Assembly: GCF_022347545.1 (NCBI RefSeq)
Contig: NZ_JAKREW010000029.1
Location: forward strand, 1-64,000
DNA: 64,000 nucleotides
Direction of reading: 5' to 3'
From: Terribium retamae
GTDB lineage: Bacteria > Pseudomonadota > Alphaproteobacteria > Rhizobiales > Rhizobiaceae
Both the position numbers and the translations under genes were made by a program. Positions 8,879-16,702 of this stretch are shown piece after piece. Position 1 is the stretch's first letter, and every line of letters begins with the position of its first letter. The notes beneath the pieces were generated by a model. It saw only the letters and a program-made list of their open reading frames with translations, ran no database searches and was not told the DNA's origin.

Positions 8879-9292
8879 ACAACCGAATTCTTGACCGTGG
8901 AGGCGGCCGCTCATCTCCTGCAATTGCATCCGAAGACCGTTTTGCGGTTTATTCGCGAAGGCCGGCTGCGTGCGGCCAAGGTGGGCAAGCAGTACCGCGT
9001 GATGCGGTCCGACCTGAATACCTTCGCTGGTTCGAACAGTCCGAATGACGGGCGCGACGCCAGGGCCACCAGTATCGTCGACATTGCAGATGTCGATATG
9101 GTGCTTCTGCAACGTCTTTCAGCAGTTCTGCTCGGAGCGTCCAAAGGCAAAGAACCTTCCGGCACTTCCATCTCGGTCGATATCGCGCATGACCCCGAGC
9201 GTCGCAGCGTCAAGGTCATTCTTGTCGCGTCGCCGGCCGATGCCGCGATGTTGCTCAAGCTCGTTAGCGCATGCTTGGGGACCAGCTCGTGA
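8876..9292 (+). CDS. excisionase-type helix-turn-helix DNA-binding protein
   Basis: A 138-residue protein whose first 45 residues form a winged HTH of the excisionase / MerR-like type: FLTVEAAAHLLQLHPKTVLR, then FIREGRLRAAKVGKQYRV. The C-terminal half is an unrecognised alpha/beta region with a possible dimerisation or ligand role. A HEAT-repeat gene follows 135 bases downstream on the same strand. No integrase or attachment site is visible nearby, so it is more likely a regulator than a phage excisionase. Confidence 0.75.
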   Translation: MTTEFLTVEAAAHLLQLHPKTVLRFIREGRLRAAKVGKQYRVMRSDLNTFAGSNSPNDGRDARATSIVDIADVDMVLLQRLSAVLLGASKGKEPSGTSISVDIAHDPERRSVKVILVASPADAAMLLKLVSACLGTSS

Positions 9293-9427
9293 TCTAGAGA
9301 ACCGAGGTGCCGGGAAGAAGTTATAAAAGGGCATCATCTCCAGAGCGAGTGGTCAACTTATCTAAACAACAGCCCGTCCAGCTATCAGCGGCACCAACGA
9401 AATGTCCTCTCCGAAGCCTCAACAAAT

Positions 9428-10078
9428 ATGCCCATGAGCCCTCTTGAATCCGCTTTTGCCAACCCTGACCCATCACTGCGTCTCGACGCGGCCCTCCGAG
9501 CGGGAATGAGCCCTTCGTTGTCGGACCTGGAGATATTGCTGCGTCAATGTGCGGTCGAGCCAGATTTCCAGGTCCGGGAAATGCTGACTTGGGCGCTGAT
9601 CCGACTTCCGGCGAACAGGGTTGTGCCGCGCGTGATCGAAGACCTGACCCGGCCGGAACCACAGGCTCGATGTCAGGCCCTCCACACGCTTTCCAAGTTC
9701 AAAGATGAAACGGCGTGGCCAGCCGTGGCGAGTCGCTTGGATGACGAGAATCAGAGCGTTGTCCGCACAGCCTGGTATTCGGCCGTGGCGCTGGTGCCCA
9801 AAGGAGAGCGCGACTGGCTGGCCGAAAAACTTGCGACAAGGCTTGGTCATGGGGATGCGGAGACGCAACTCAGCTTGAGCAGAGCCCTTGTTGCGTTAGG
9901 AAAGGATGTGATCGAGCCTCTCCTTGCTGTCGCCGCGGAACGCGGAGACGCGACGGTTCGGCAGCACGTTGATGCGACGGTACGGTTGTTGCAAGATCCC
10001 GATTCAGGGTTCGCCACTTCCCTTAAACGTGCCCGCCGTGAAGTTGCCCTGGGCCGTACAAGGTCGACGAAGGGCTGA
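9428..10078 (+). CDS. HEAT-repeat protein
   Basis: A 216-residue, all-helical protein with HEAT/PBS-lyase type repeats, for example RVIEDLTRPEPQARCQALHT and AVASRLDDENQSVVRTAWYS, spaced about 30-37 residues apart. Such repeats form a superhelical scaffold for protein contacts; no catalytic residues are visible. There is no signal peptide, so it should be cytoplasmic. It follows the excisionase-type HTH gene on the same strand, and the two may work together, but the start (ATG 9428, alternative 9434) has no clear ribosome site. Confidence 0.75.
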   Translation: MPMSPLESAFANPDPSLRLDAALRAGMSPSLSDLEILLRQCAVEPDFQVREMLTWALIRLPANRVVPRVIEDLTRPEPQARCQALHTLSKFKDETAWPAVASRLDDENQSVVRTAWYSAVALVPKGERDWLAEKLATRLGHGDAETQLSLSRALVALGKDVIEPLLAVAAERGDATVRQHVDATVRLLQDPDSGFATSLKRARREVALGRTRSTKG

Positions 10079-10445
10079 AGCGAAATGTTGGTCGATCGCT
10101 TCAATGATCAGGGCAGGAGTGGCTTGTGTCGACAATGCGGTCGTTTGCCGAACGGCAGTTATCTGCTGTGTGCGAGGTGAAACCGGATAGTCGGCAATCA
10201 GCCCTTGGCGGCTGCGCCGCCGAGACTTTCCAAATTCCAACTGGCCAACGCGGCTTTGTCCGTCGGGGTTTGGCGGGACCTGCGGGCATGATCGATCACA
10301 ACAAGATGACGGTCAGCGAGCTAGAAGCTCTGGAGCCTTGGCATCGAACGCATGACCGGCCCGCGCGAGTGACCGTGCAGGCGGGTTTGGATTTCTCACA
10401 GGTCTACGAGCGCGCTTCGCAAGTTTCTCCGAGCCCTAATCCCGG
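10079..10445. other. 367-base stretch without a supported gene
   Basis: Lies between the HEAT-repeat gene and the end of the SDR gene. One plus-strand frame (10126-10497) stays open but runs into the SDR gene on the opposite strand, has no ribosome site and encodes nothing recognisable. It may hold decayed coding sequence. Confidence 0.35.
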
Positions 10446-11174
10446 TCAGGCCATGGTGAGGCCACCGTCGACCAGATATTGGCTGCCCGTCACGTAGGCT
10501 GCCTCATCAGAGAGCAGGAACAGCGCGACGGCGGCCGCGTCACCTGGCGCGCCTACACGTCCCAGAACCGTGCGGCCCACCACGTCCGCCTCGAACGCAG
10601 AGCGGAAATCCTTCGGCATGAAATCTCTGAATCCGGTCGCGATCGCCCCTGGGACCAGAGCGTTAACCCGGATACCGCGAGGCCCGAGCGCTGATGCCCA
10701 GCACCGGCACAGCGAAACCAGCGCTCCCTTCGTCGCTGCGTAGATGCTCGCGTTCGGTGACCCTTCGTGGATCGCAGTCGAGGATGTCACGACGACGGAG
10801 GCGTCGTCGTTGAGGCGATCGCACAGAGCGGACATCTGCAGGACCGGCCCGCGGACATTGGTGTGCATCATGCGGTCGAAAAAAACCGCGTCGATCTCTG
10901 ACAAAGGCGCCACCTCGGCAAACCCCGCATTGAGCCATAGACCGTCAAAGCCGCCTTCATCAGGGAGGGCTTGAAGCAATTCCTTCCCAGCATCGGGGTC
11001 GGTGGCATCATTGCGAACGAAGTGGACGCTATCTGACAACCGGCCGCTCGTCGGTTCCTTCCGACCGGTTATGAAGACTTCGGCGCCCTCCGCCGCCAAC
11101 CGTTCTGCGCCGGCCAGCCCTATGCCACTTGTCCCGCCGGTGACAATGATCCGTTTGCTGGAAAATCTGCCCAT
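10446..11174 (-). CDS. SDR-family oxidoreductase
   Basis: Classical short-chain dehydrogenase/reductase, 242 residues. The NAD(P) site is TGGTSGIG near residue 12, the NAG-like motif is WLNAGFAEV, the catalytic Ser is in VVTSSTA and the YxxxK pair is in YAATKGA. The C-terminus (YVTGSQYLVDGGLTMA) is typical. An Arg in the ITGRK segment after the second strand suggests NADPH preference. The start ATG has AAGGAGCAG upstream. It lies 72 bases downstream of a tetR gene on the same strand, so the pair is likely an operon in which the SDR acts on the compound sensed by the regulator, or on a related one. The substrate is unknown. Confidence 0.9.
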   Translation of the reverse strand: MGRFSSKRIIVTGGTSGIGLAGAERLAAEGAEVFITGRKEPTSGRLSDSVHFVRNDATDPDAGKELLQALPDEGGFDGLWLNAGFAEVAPLSEIDAVFFDRMMHTNVRGPVLQMSALCDRLNDDASVVVTSSTAIHEGSPNASIYAATKGALVSLCRCWASALGPRGIRVNALVPGAIATGFRDFMPKDFRSAFEADVVGRTVLGRVGAPGDAAAVALFLLSDEAAYVTGSQYLVDGGLTMA

Positions 11175-11246
11175 GGATTCTGCTCCTTATGCTGGTTGCT
11201 GGAAACTGGCTCCCTTCAAAACAGTGCTTCTCTATCGGTTGTTCCT

Positions 11247-11801
11247 TTAATGGCTTCGGTGAGCGCACAAGCCGTCGAGGTAGAAATCGAGGTGACGATG
11301 AGCAAGCGAGCGCTCCTCTTCGGGTGGCAATCCGACCGCCAATGGCCGAGCAAAGCGGGTCAAGGCGAATACGATGTCGCGCTCGGATAAATCCTTGCGA
11401 AGTGGTCCCTCCCGCACGGCGCGACCGACGATCGATTTCATGAGCACCGTTGCACGAGTTCGGAGATCTGGCCATTCCGGTCTTTCCAGCAGTGGATGGA
11501 GGATGTTCACCACCCCAATCCCGCTATCGAGGGCGACATGCATGTACTGGCGGAGCGCATCGACACCGTCGGGAACGGTTTCGGCCAGCGCCTCTCCGGC
11601 GCCGATGCTTTTCTCCAGGACGTGACGCACAGCGGCGTGAAGCAGGGACTGCCGGTCCGGGAAGTGCCTGTACAGGGTCCCGATACCGACACCGGCGCGC
11701 CCTGCTATGGTGTCTCGTGCCGGCTCGCCGCCAACTTCGAGAACGAGTTCAACCGTCGCTTCGATAAGTCGCTGCCTGTTCTTCAGTGCATCAGCCCGCA
11801 T
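11247..11801 (-). CDS. TetR-family transcriptional regulator
   Basis: A 184-residue repressor-type protein with an N-terminal TetR HTH (RDTIAGRAGVGIGTLYRHFP, residues about 28-48) followed by a helical ligand domain. It resembles regulators of SDR or efflux genes in soil bacteria. It is transcribed away from arr and toward the SDR gene. The intergenic space to arr holds nested inverted repeats overlapping a good promoter for tetR itself, consistent with autoregulation and possible co-control of arr. The ligand is unknown. Confidence 0.9.
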   Translation of the reverse strand: MRADALKNRQRLIEATVELVLEVGGEPARDTIAGRAGVGIGTLYRHFPDRQSLLHAAVRHVLEKSIGAGEALAETVPDGVDALRQYMHVALDSGIGVVNILHPLLERPEWPDLRTRATVLMKSIVGRAVREGPLRKDLSERDIVFALTRFARPLAVGLPPEEERSLAHRHLDFYLDGLCAHRSH

Positions 11802-11830
11802 TCTTCCACCCTTCTGTCAGCCGGGCTTTC

Positions 11831-11877
11831 TTGACGCATCCACAAGCGGAGTATATTCCTCCGCTTTCCGGCGTCAA
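11831..11877. promoter_or_regulatory. nested dyads and divergent promoters between tetR and arr
   Basis: The inner inverted repeat AAGCGGAG / CTCCGCTT (11844-11866, 7-base spacer) is centred inside an outer one, TTGACGC / GCGTCAA (11831-11837, 11871-11877). Read leftward, TTGACG, 16 bases and TATACT form a good promoter for tetR. Read rightward, TTGACG, 15 bases and TATATT could serve arr. A regulator bound to the inner dyad would block both. The site is seen directly; binding by this TetR protein is inferred. Confidence 0.6.
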
Positions 11878-11931
11878 TGTCACGGCGAGAAGGCTACCTG
11901 GGGGCGGGAAACATAGCGTGAGGAGTCACTC

Positions 11932-12348
11932 ATGTACGCAAAGGACGTTCCCGTCGGTACCGTGTTCTATCACGGCACCAAAGCCGACCTTCAAATAGGC
12001 GATCTGATCGCGCCGGGCTTTGAAAGCAATTTCGTCGAGCGCGGGCTGAAACACGTATATTTCAGCGCTACGCTCGAAGCGGCGACTTGGGGAGCGGAAC
12101 TCGCTAAGGGCCAAGGCCGAGGTCGCATCTATGTTGTTAAACCGACCGGCCCGTTCGAGGACGACCCCAACCTCACCGACAAAAAGTTCCCCGGCAACGT
12201 CACCGCATCATACCGCTCAGTCGATCCATTGCGGATCACCGGCGAGGTCAAGGACTGGGTTGGCCATTTGCCTGAGCAACTGCAACACATGAAGGACAAT
12301 CTAGCACGCATGAGGCAGGAGGGGAGCGACGTCATTATCGAGGACTGA
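11932..12348 (+). CDS. arr: rifampin ADP-ribosyltransferase (Arr)
   Basis: A 138-residue NAD+:rifampin ADP-ribosyltransferase, which inactivates rifamycins by ADP-ribosylating the ansa-chain hydroxyl. Near-diagnostic family motifs are visible: FYHGTKADLQIGDLIAPGF, HVYFSATLEAATWGAEL, GRIYVVKPTGPFEDDPN and LTDKKFPGN. The catalytic triad corresponds to His14, Tyr43 and the Asp of EDDPN. Length is normal. The ATG has GAGGAG upstream. It is divergent from a tetR-SDR pair, with overlapping promoters and dyads between. No integron or transposon parts are nearby, so it looks like an intrinsic environmental arr gene rather than a cassette copy. Confidence 0.93.
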   Translation: MYAKDVPVGTVFYHGTKADLQIGDLIAPGFESNFVERGLKHVYFSATLEAATWGAELAKGQGRGRIYVVKPTGPFEDDPNLTDKKFPGNVTASYRSVDPLRITGEVKDWVGHLPEQLQHMKDNLARMRQEGSDVIIED

Positions 12349-12709
12349 TTGCGGGAGATTGCAATGGGCAAAGTTCGGGTCTGTGGCTTTGGAGCATCGG
12401 CAAACGGGGTTCGGGGCGGGTTCCGATCTGCTCTCGACAACCATTTGGGCGTCCGCGGCGAGCAGTCGACCGATGGTCATTCGCGACGGCAGCGTTAGCG
12501 ATCGCCAGCCCGATTACACCGGCCCAAAAGTACATATTTCAACAACCCATCGCGTATCATTTCTCCAAGCGACAGAACGTCGCTGACATAGGCTGGTCCA
12601 ACGGGAAGGATGCCGGCGGTCATTGCAGCTGGCAGTTCTGCCTCGCCATTCTGTTGCTGCACACCGCATTTCGCGGGGCATGCAGCGGGACAGCAAGACA
12701 AAGGCACGG
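12349..12709. other. 361-base stretch without a supported gene
   Basis: Between arr and the FAD oxidoreductase gene. On the minus strand two overlapping frames carry hydrophobic stretches (SDVLSLGEMIRDGLLKY in one, FWAGVIGLAIANAAVAND in the next frame) that look like pieces of one decayed membrane protein, but no family is recognised. Confidence 0.35.
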
Positions 12710-14041
12710 ATGGGGATGCAGCCACCAACGGAACAAGTGAATTCCAACGAAACCATGCCACGTCGGGCTGAAGTTGTCGTCGTCGGCGGTGGCATCATCG
12801 GTGTCAGCACGGCCCTGTTTCTGGCAATGGCTGGAGTGCCGGTCGTCCTGTGTGAGAAGGGCGAGGTCGCGGGCGAACAATCCAGCCGCAACTGGGGTTG
12901 GGTTCGCCGGATGGGGCGTGACCCGCGAGAACTCCCTCTGATCGTAGAGGCGATCAAGATCTGGGAAGGCCTGTCTCAGTTGCTGGGTGAAGACGTTGGC
13001 TTCCGGCAAACAGGTATTCTGTACGCCTGTGAAAATGTCGAAGAGGAAGGGCAACGAGAAGCTTGGCTCAAGGCAGCTGGGCCTCACGGTTTGGACACGC
13101 ACATGATCAAAGGTCAGGCACTTGCCGACCTGATGCCCGGTGCAACGAAGCCGTGGCGAAGCGGTCTTTATACGCCAAGCGATGGACGCGCCGAACCGCA
13201 AAAAGCAGCTCCTGCGATAGCGCGCGCGGCACAGCGGCAGGGGGCGATCATTCTGCAGCGATGTGCCGTGCGGGGAATCGAAATGGCATCCGGCCGAGTA
13301 GCGTCGGTGGTGACGGAGCGCGGTCCGATTGCATGCAACACGGTGGTTCTCGCCGGAGGTGTCTGGAGCACACTTTTCTGCCGCAGCCTGGGTATTCGTT
13401 TGCCCCAACTTGGTGTGAGGGCCTCCGTCTTACGGACCAGCGTCGTTGACGGGCCACCTGGAGCGGCATGGTCGTCGCAGTTCGCCTATCGCAAGCGCCT
13501 TGATGGCGGATATACGATCGCGAACGGTTCGGAGAACCGTGCGGAAATTACCCCGGATAGCTTTCGGTTTTTCAAGGAATTCCTGCCGCTGCTCAAGATC
13601 GAAGGGCGGCACCTCCAATTGAGGTTCGGACGTCCATTTTTCGAAAGTTGGCGGTTGTCGCGCCCGTGGGCTCTGGATGATATTTCGCCGTTTGAACGTG
13701 TTCGCACTCTTGACCCGGATCCTGTCGAGATGACCCTCGATAGGGCTTATCGGTCGCTGATGCGCATCTTTCCTCAGTTTAAAGAAGCCAAGATCGTGCA
13801 AAGGTGGGGCGGGATGATCGATGCGATGCCTGATACCGTTCCGGTCATTTCTCCCATCGATGCCGTGCCAGGCCTGATCGTCGGCACGGGCTTCTCCGGC
13901 CATGGCTTCGGAATTGGACCCGGCGCAGGCCGTCTCCTAGCGGACCTCGCGCTCGGGCGGGAACCGATTGTGGACCCGTCTCCGTTCAGGCACTCGCGGT
14001 TTAACGATGGCTCTCCCATCCGCCCGCTTGGAGGCGTTTGA
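12710..14041 (+). CDS. FAD-dependent oxidoreductase, DadA-like
   Basis: Flavoprotein of the D-amino-acid dehydrogenase / glycine oxidase (DAO) family. The Rossmann motif is VVVVGGGIIGVSTALFLA, followed by an acidic strand end (LCEKG) and a family-typical EQSSRNWGWVRRMGRDPRE segment. The C-terminal FAD motif is VGTGFSGHGFGIGPGAG. Such enzymes oxidise amines or D-amino acids and pass electrons to oxygen or the respiratory chain; the substrate is not predictable. Start chosen at ATG 12710, which has AAAGG about 6 bases upstream, giving 443 residues; the open frame extends to 12623, and ATG 12716 or 12755 are alternatives. It stands alone with no obvious transporter partner. Confidence 0.85.
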   Translation: MGMQPPTEQVNSNETMPRRAEVVVVGGGIIGVSTALFLAMAGVPVVLCEKGEVAGEQSSRNWGWVRRMGRDPRELPLIVEAIKIWEGLSQLLGEDVGFRQTGILYACENVEEEGQREAWLKAAGPHGLDTHMIKGQALADLMPGATKPWRSGLYTPSDGRAEPQKAAPAIARAAQRQGAIILQRCAVRGIEMASGRVASVVTERGPIACNTVVLAGGVWSTLFCRSLGIRLPQLGVRASVLRTSVVDGPPGAAWSSQFAYRKRLDGGYTIANGSENRAEITPDSFRFFKEFLPLLKIEGRHLQLRFGRPFFESWRLSRPWALDDISPFERVRTLDPDPVEMTLDRAYRSLMRIFPQFKEAKIVQRWGGMIDAMPDTVPVISPIDAVPGLIVGTGFSGHGFGIGPGAGRLLADLALGREPIVDPSPFRHSRFNDGSPIRPLGGV

Positions 14042-14453
14042 TAGTCGGAACGTATCACCAGCCGGATAGCCGCCGTGCCCTCTCCGCAATCAAGATAGAG
14101 ACGCGGCTGCGATCGATGTTCTAAAACAACTCGTCGTTACGCGTGGAGCGGCTGAGCTGTCCGAATCAGTGACACCGTTCGCTTTCAAATCAGCCAGGTC
14201 GGTCACCGGCCTTGCAGCCGGCACCAAAATCCCCATGTCGCTCCGATTTTGTTTATGACCGAAAACGGGAAGTGCCATTCCAGGCAGGGATCATACAAAG
14301 CGGCACGGCTACGGCATTTCGACCTTCCGTTCCGACGCCTGGCGTGCCCTGCCACCCTACGTTTCGAACCTCTCCCAGGAATGTTGCGTTAACCTTTTGT
14401 TAACCATTTCGCCGGTACATCTTCGCAATCAAAAATTAACCAAGATCACCAGC
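14042..14453. other. 412-base region upstream of minC
   Basis: No gene is supported. The right end carries a CtrA-type box (14389-14403) and further TTAACC half-sites near 14436 and 14457, so it is the control region of minCDE. Confidence 0.5.
14389..14403 (+). promoter_or_regulatory. CtrA-type binding site upstream of minCDE
   Basis: TTAACCTTTTGTTAA followed by CCAT matches the alphaproteobacterial CtrA consensus TTAA-N7-TTAA. It sits 50-65 bases before the likely minC start. CtrA control of min genes is known in Sinorhizobium meliloti, so cell-cycle control of this operon is likely. Confidence 0.6.
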
Positions 14454-15206
14454 GTGTTAACGAAACCCCGGCCCATCCGCCTCAAGGGGCGGTCCTTCCT
14501 TGCCCTTTCGCTTGCCCCGGAATTGCCCTTCGAGGATTGGCTGGCCGGACTCGACGATCTTGCGGCGCGTTCTGCAGGCTTTTTCCTGCGGCGGCCCGTG
14601 GTGCTTGATGTCAGCAGCCTTGTCGAGATCAAGAAGGCGGACCTGCGCGAATTGGTCAATGAACTCAGCCAGCGCAACGTCCGTGTCATGGGCTTGGAAG
14701 GTGCACGGCATTCCTTGCTCGGGCCGGACATGCCGCCGGCCATGAATGACGGGCGCCCGGCCTCGGACTTCGATCCGGCAGCCGAAGATGAAATAGCCGT
14801 GGCCAAGGAATCGGTCGAGGCGCAGGAAGCGCCGGCGGTGGAAACGATCGCGGCTGCCGGGCCTTCGATCCAGGTCACAGGATCGCTGGTCGTTACCGAA
14901 CCGGTTCGTTCCGGCCAGTCGGTGTTCTTCCCGGAGGGAGATGTCACCATCGTCGGTTCGGTCGCGTCGGGCGCGGAAATCGTCGCCGGCGGTTCCATCC
15001 ACGTCTATGGCACGCTGCGGGGGCGTGCGCTCGCCGGCACTACCGGCAACGGTACGGCGCGCATCTTCTGCCGCAAGCTCGAGGCGGAAATGATGGCGAT
15101 CGATGGCTTCTACCTCACGGCAGAGGATATGGAGCCGGATTTGCGGGGGCGGGCAGTGCAGGTGTGGCTGGAAGGTCATGCGCTCAAAACTGGAATTCTA
15201 GGCTGA
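14454..15206 (+). CDS. minC: septum site-determining protein MinC
   Basis: FtsZ-assembly inhibitor of the Min system, about 250 residues. The N-terminal domain begins RLKGRSFLALSLAPELPFED. A Pro/Ala/Glu-rich linker follows, then the C-terminal beta-helix domain (GSLVVTEPVRSGQSVFFPEG, VHVYGTLRGRALAG-like repeats) that binds MinD. Start chosen at GTG 14454 (encodes MLTKPRPIRLKG). The frame is open to TTG 14397, but that codon lies inside the CtrA box, which argues against it. It is followed 30 bases later by minD. It acts at the membrane with MinD to keep the Z ring at mid-cell. Confidence 0.92.
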   Translation: MLTKPRPIRLKGRSFLALSLAPELPFEDWLAGLDDLAARSAGFFLRRPVVLDVSSLVEIKKADLRELVNELSQRNVRVMGLEGARHSLLGPDMPPAMNDGRPASDFDPAAEDEIAVAKESVEAQEAPAVETIAAAGPSIQVTGSLVVTEPVRSGQSVFFPEGDVTIVGSVASGAEIVAGGSIHVYGTLRGRALAGTTGNGTARIFCRKLEAEMMAIDGFYLTAEDMEPDLRGRAVQVWLEGHALKTGILG

Positions 15207-15236
15207 CCCGAACGAAGGTCCATAAAGGAGAGGTCG

Positions 15237-16052
15237 ATGGGCAAGGTTATCGTGGTGACTTCGGGCAAGGGTGGCGTGGGCAAGACCACGTCCTCGGCCG
15301 CGCTGGGCGCCGCCCTGGCGCAGAACGGCGAGAAGGTTGTGGTCGTCGATTTCGACGTCGGCTTGCGCAATCTCGACCTGGTCATGGGGGCTGAACGGCG
15401 CGTCGTCTATGACCTGGTCAATGTCATTCAGGGCGAGGCGAAGCTCACCCAGGCACTGATCCGCGACAAGCGGGTCGAGACCCTCTATCTGCTGCCGGCC
15501 TCGCAGACGCGCGACAAGGACAATCTCACGCCGGAGGGCGTTGAGAAGGTCATCGCTTCACTGAAGAAAGCCTTCGACTGGGTCATCTGCGACAGCCCGG
15601 CCGGCATCGAGCGCGGCGCCACGCTTGCCATGCGCCATGCCGATGTGGCGATCGTCGTGACCAATCCGGAAGTCTCTTCGGTGCGCGATTCTGACCGCAT
15701 CATCGGTCTGCTCGATTCCAAGACCGTGAAGGCCGAAAACGGCGAGCGCATGGAAAAGCACTTGCTCCTGACCCGCTACGACCCGACGCGGGCCGAGCGG
15801 GGCGATATGCTGAAAGTGGACGACGTGCTGGAGATCCTATCGATCCCGCTGCTTGGTATCATTCCCGAAAGCATGGACGTGCTGCGCGCTTCGAACCTCG
15901 GCTCGCCGGTCACGCTGGCAGACGAAGGCAGCGCGCCGTCGCGGGCTTATTTCGACGCCGTGCGCAGGCTGCGGGGCGAAGCCCTGCCGGTAACCGTTCC
16001 GGGTGAAAGACGAGGCTTCTTCGGCAAGCTCTTTGGGAGGAAAGCGGCATGA
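15237..16052 (+). CDS. minD: septum site-determining ATPase MinD
   Basis: ParA/MinD-type ATPase, 271 residues, with the deviant Walker A motif KGGVGKTT starting at Lys11, switch I/II regions (VVDFDVGLRNLDL and VICDSPAGIERGA) and a C-terminal amphipathic membrane-targeting helix (RRGFFGKLFGRK). It recruits MinC to the membrane and is displaced by MinE, giving pole-to-pole oscillation. A good ribosome site (AAAGGAGAGG) precedes the ATG. The stop overlaps the minE start (ATGA). Confidence 0.98.
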   Translation: MGKVIVVTSGKGGVGKTTSSAALGAALAQNGEKVVVVDFDVGLRNLDLVMGAERRVVYDLVNVIQGEAKLTQALIRDKRVETLYLLPASQTRDKDNLTPEGVEKVIASLKKAFDWVICDSPAGIERGATLAMRHADVAIVVTNPEVSSVRDSDRIIGLLDSKTVKAENGERMEKHLLLTRYDPTRAERGDMLKVDDVLEILSIPLLGIIPESMDVLRASNLGSPVTLADEGSAPSRAYFDAVRRLRGEALPVTVPGERRGFFGKLFGRKAA

Positions 16053-16330
16053 ATCTGTTCCGGTTCTTTTCCAAGCCGCAGTCGGCGCCGGCAGCGCGCG
16101 AGCGCCTGCAGGTACTGCTTGCTCATGAGCGCGCCAGTGCAGGGGGCTCGGATCTGGTCGCCAAGCTGAAAGACGAGATCTTGCGCGTCATCTCCAGGCA
16201 TATGCAGATCGACCAGGACAAGGTGAGCGTAAAGATGGAACGCGGCGAGCAGATGTCGACGCTCGCTGTCGACGTCGAGATTCCATTCAGTGCGGTCAAG
16301 GCGGCTGCCGGCAGGAAGAAGGCGGCTTAA
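16049..16330 (+). CDS. minE: cell division topological specificity factor MinE
   Basis: A 93-residue protein of standard MinE length. The N-terminus (MNLFRFFSKPQSAPAARERL) gives the membrane-binding and anti-MinCD segment, followed by RLQVLLAHERA and the C-terminal dimer domain (LKDEILRVISRHMQID, then VSVKMERGE). It stimulates MinD ATPase. Translationally coupled to minD by an ATGA overlap, and last gene of the min operon. Its stop codon sits in the loop of a strong hairpin. Confidence 0.97.
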   Translation: MNLFRFFSKPQSAPAARERLQVLLAHERASAGGSDLVAKLKDEILRVISRHMQIDQDKVSVKMERGEQMSTLAVDVEIPFSAVKAAAGRKKAA

Positions 16331-16342
16331 GCAGCCGCCTTC
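16318..16342 (+). terminator. hairpin at the end of minCDE
   Basis: Perfect 10-base-pair stem, GAAGGCGGCT / AGCCGCCTTC, with a 5-base loop that contains most of the minE stop codon (TAA at 16328-16330). No long T-run follows. Confidence 0.55.
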
Positions 16343-16458
16343 GTTGAGCGTTCTTCGGAGGCATGGGGGACAAGACAAGCGTAGGTGCCGAGCCCGGATG
16401 CGAAAGGCATCCGGCAGCAAGTCGCCGGGCAAACCATCAACAACAAAGGAGCTACGCC

Positions 16459-16635
16459 ATGACCCGTATTTCACTTCTGGAACGGCTGAAGGAACTCCAG
16501 CAGATGCCGCGCTATCAGGGCCGCGACATCACGACGATCAGCGCAGTGCTGTCGAATCAGGCGCTGGCCAAACATATCGAAGTCTGCGAACAGGGTGCCG
16601 GTCTCGCGCCGCGTCCGGAAGGCAAGGCAGCGTAG
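16459..16635 (+). CDS. small hypothetical protein, 58 aa
   Basis: The ATG at 16459 has an excellent AAAGGAG site 7 bases upstream; the open frame extends to 16363 but without a site. The product is a soluble helical peptide (MTRISLLERLKELQQMPRYQ) with no recognised domain. It is downstream of minE but separated by the minCDE hairpin, so it is probably transcribed on its own or by read-through. Confidence 0.6.
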   Translation: MTRISLLERLKELQQMPRYQGRDITTISAVLSNQALAKHIEVCEQGAGLAPRPEGKAA

Positions 16636-16702
16636 CACAAATCCGCTCAGGCAATTCAGCCGGTGCCCCATCCCCTCACGGGTATGGGGCTTGTTATTTT
16701 CG

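Noticed and set aside
8876..9292. Phage excisionase with an attachment site
   Set aside because: The HTH type fits excisionases, but no integrase, tRNA or direct-repeat attachment site is visible in the surrounding sequence.
10126..10497. Plus-strand 123-residue frame after the HEAT-repeat gene
   Set aside because: Runs into the SDR gene on the opposite strand and has no recognisable motif or ribosome site.
13430..13903. Minus-strand frames inside the FAD oxidoreductase gene
   Set aside because: Fully inside a strongly supported gene with flavin-binding motifs; typical shadow frames.
14090..14278. Minus-strand 62-residue frame upstream of minC
   Set aside because: No ribosome site and no family likeness; the region is better read as control DNA.
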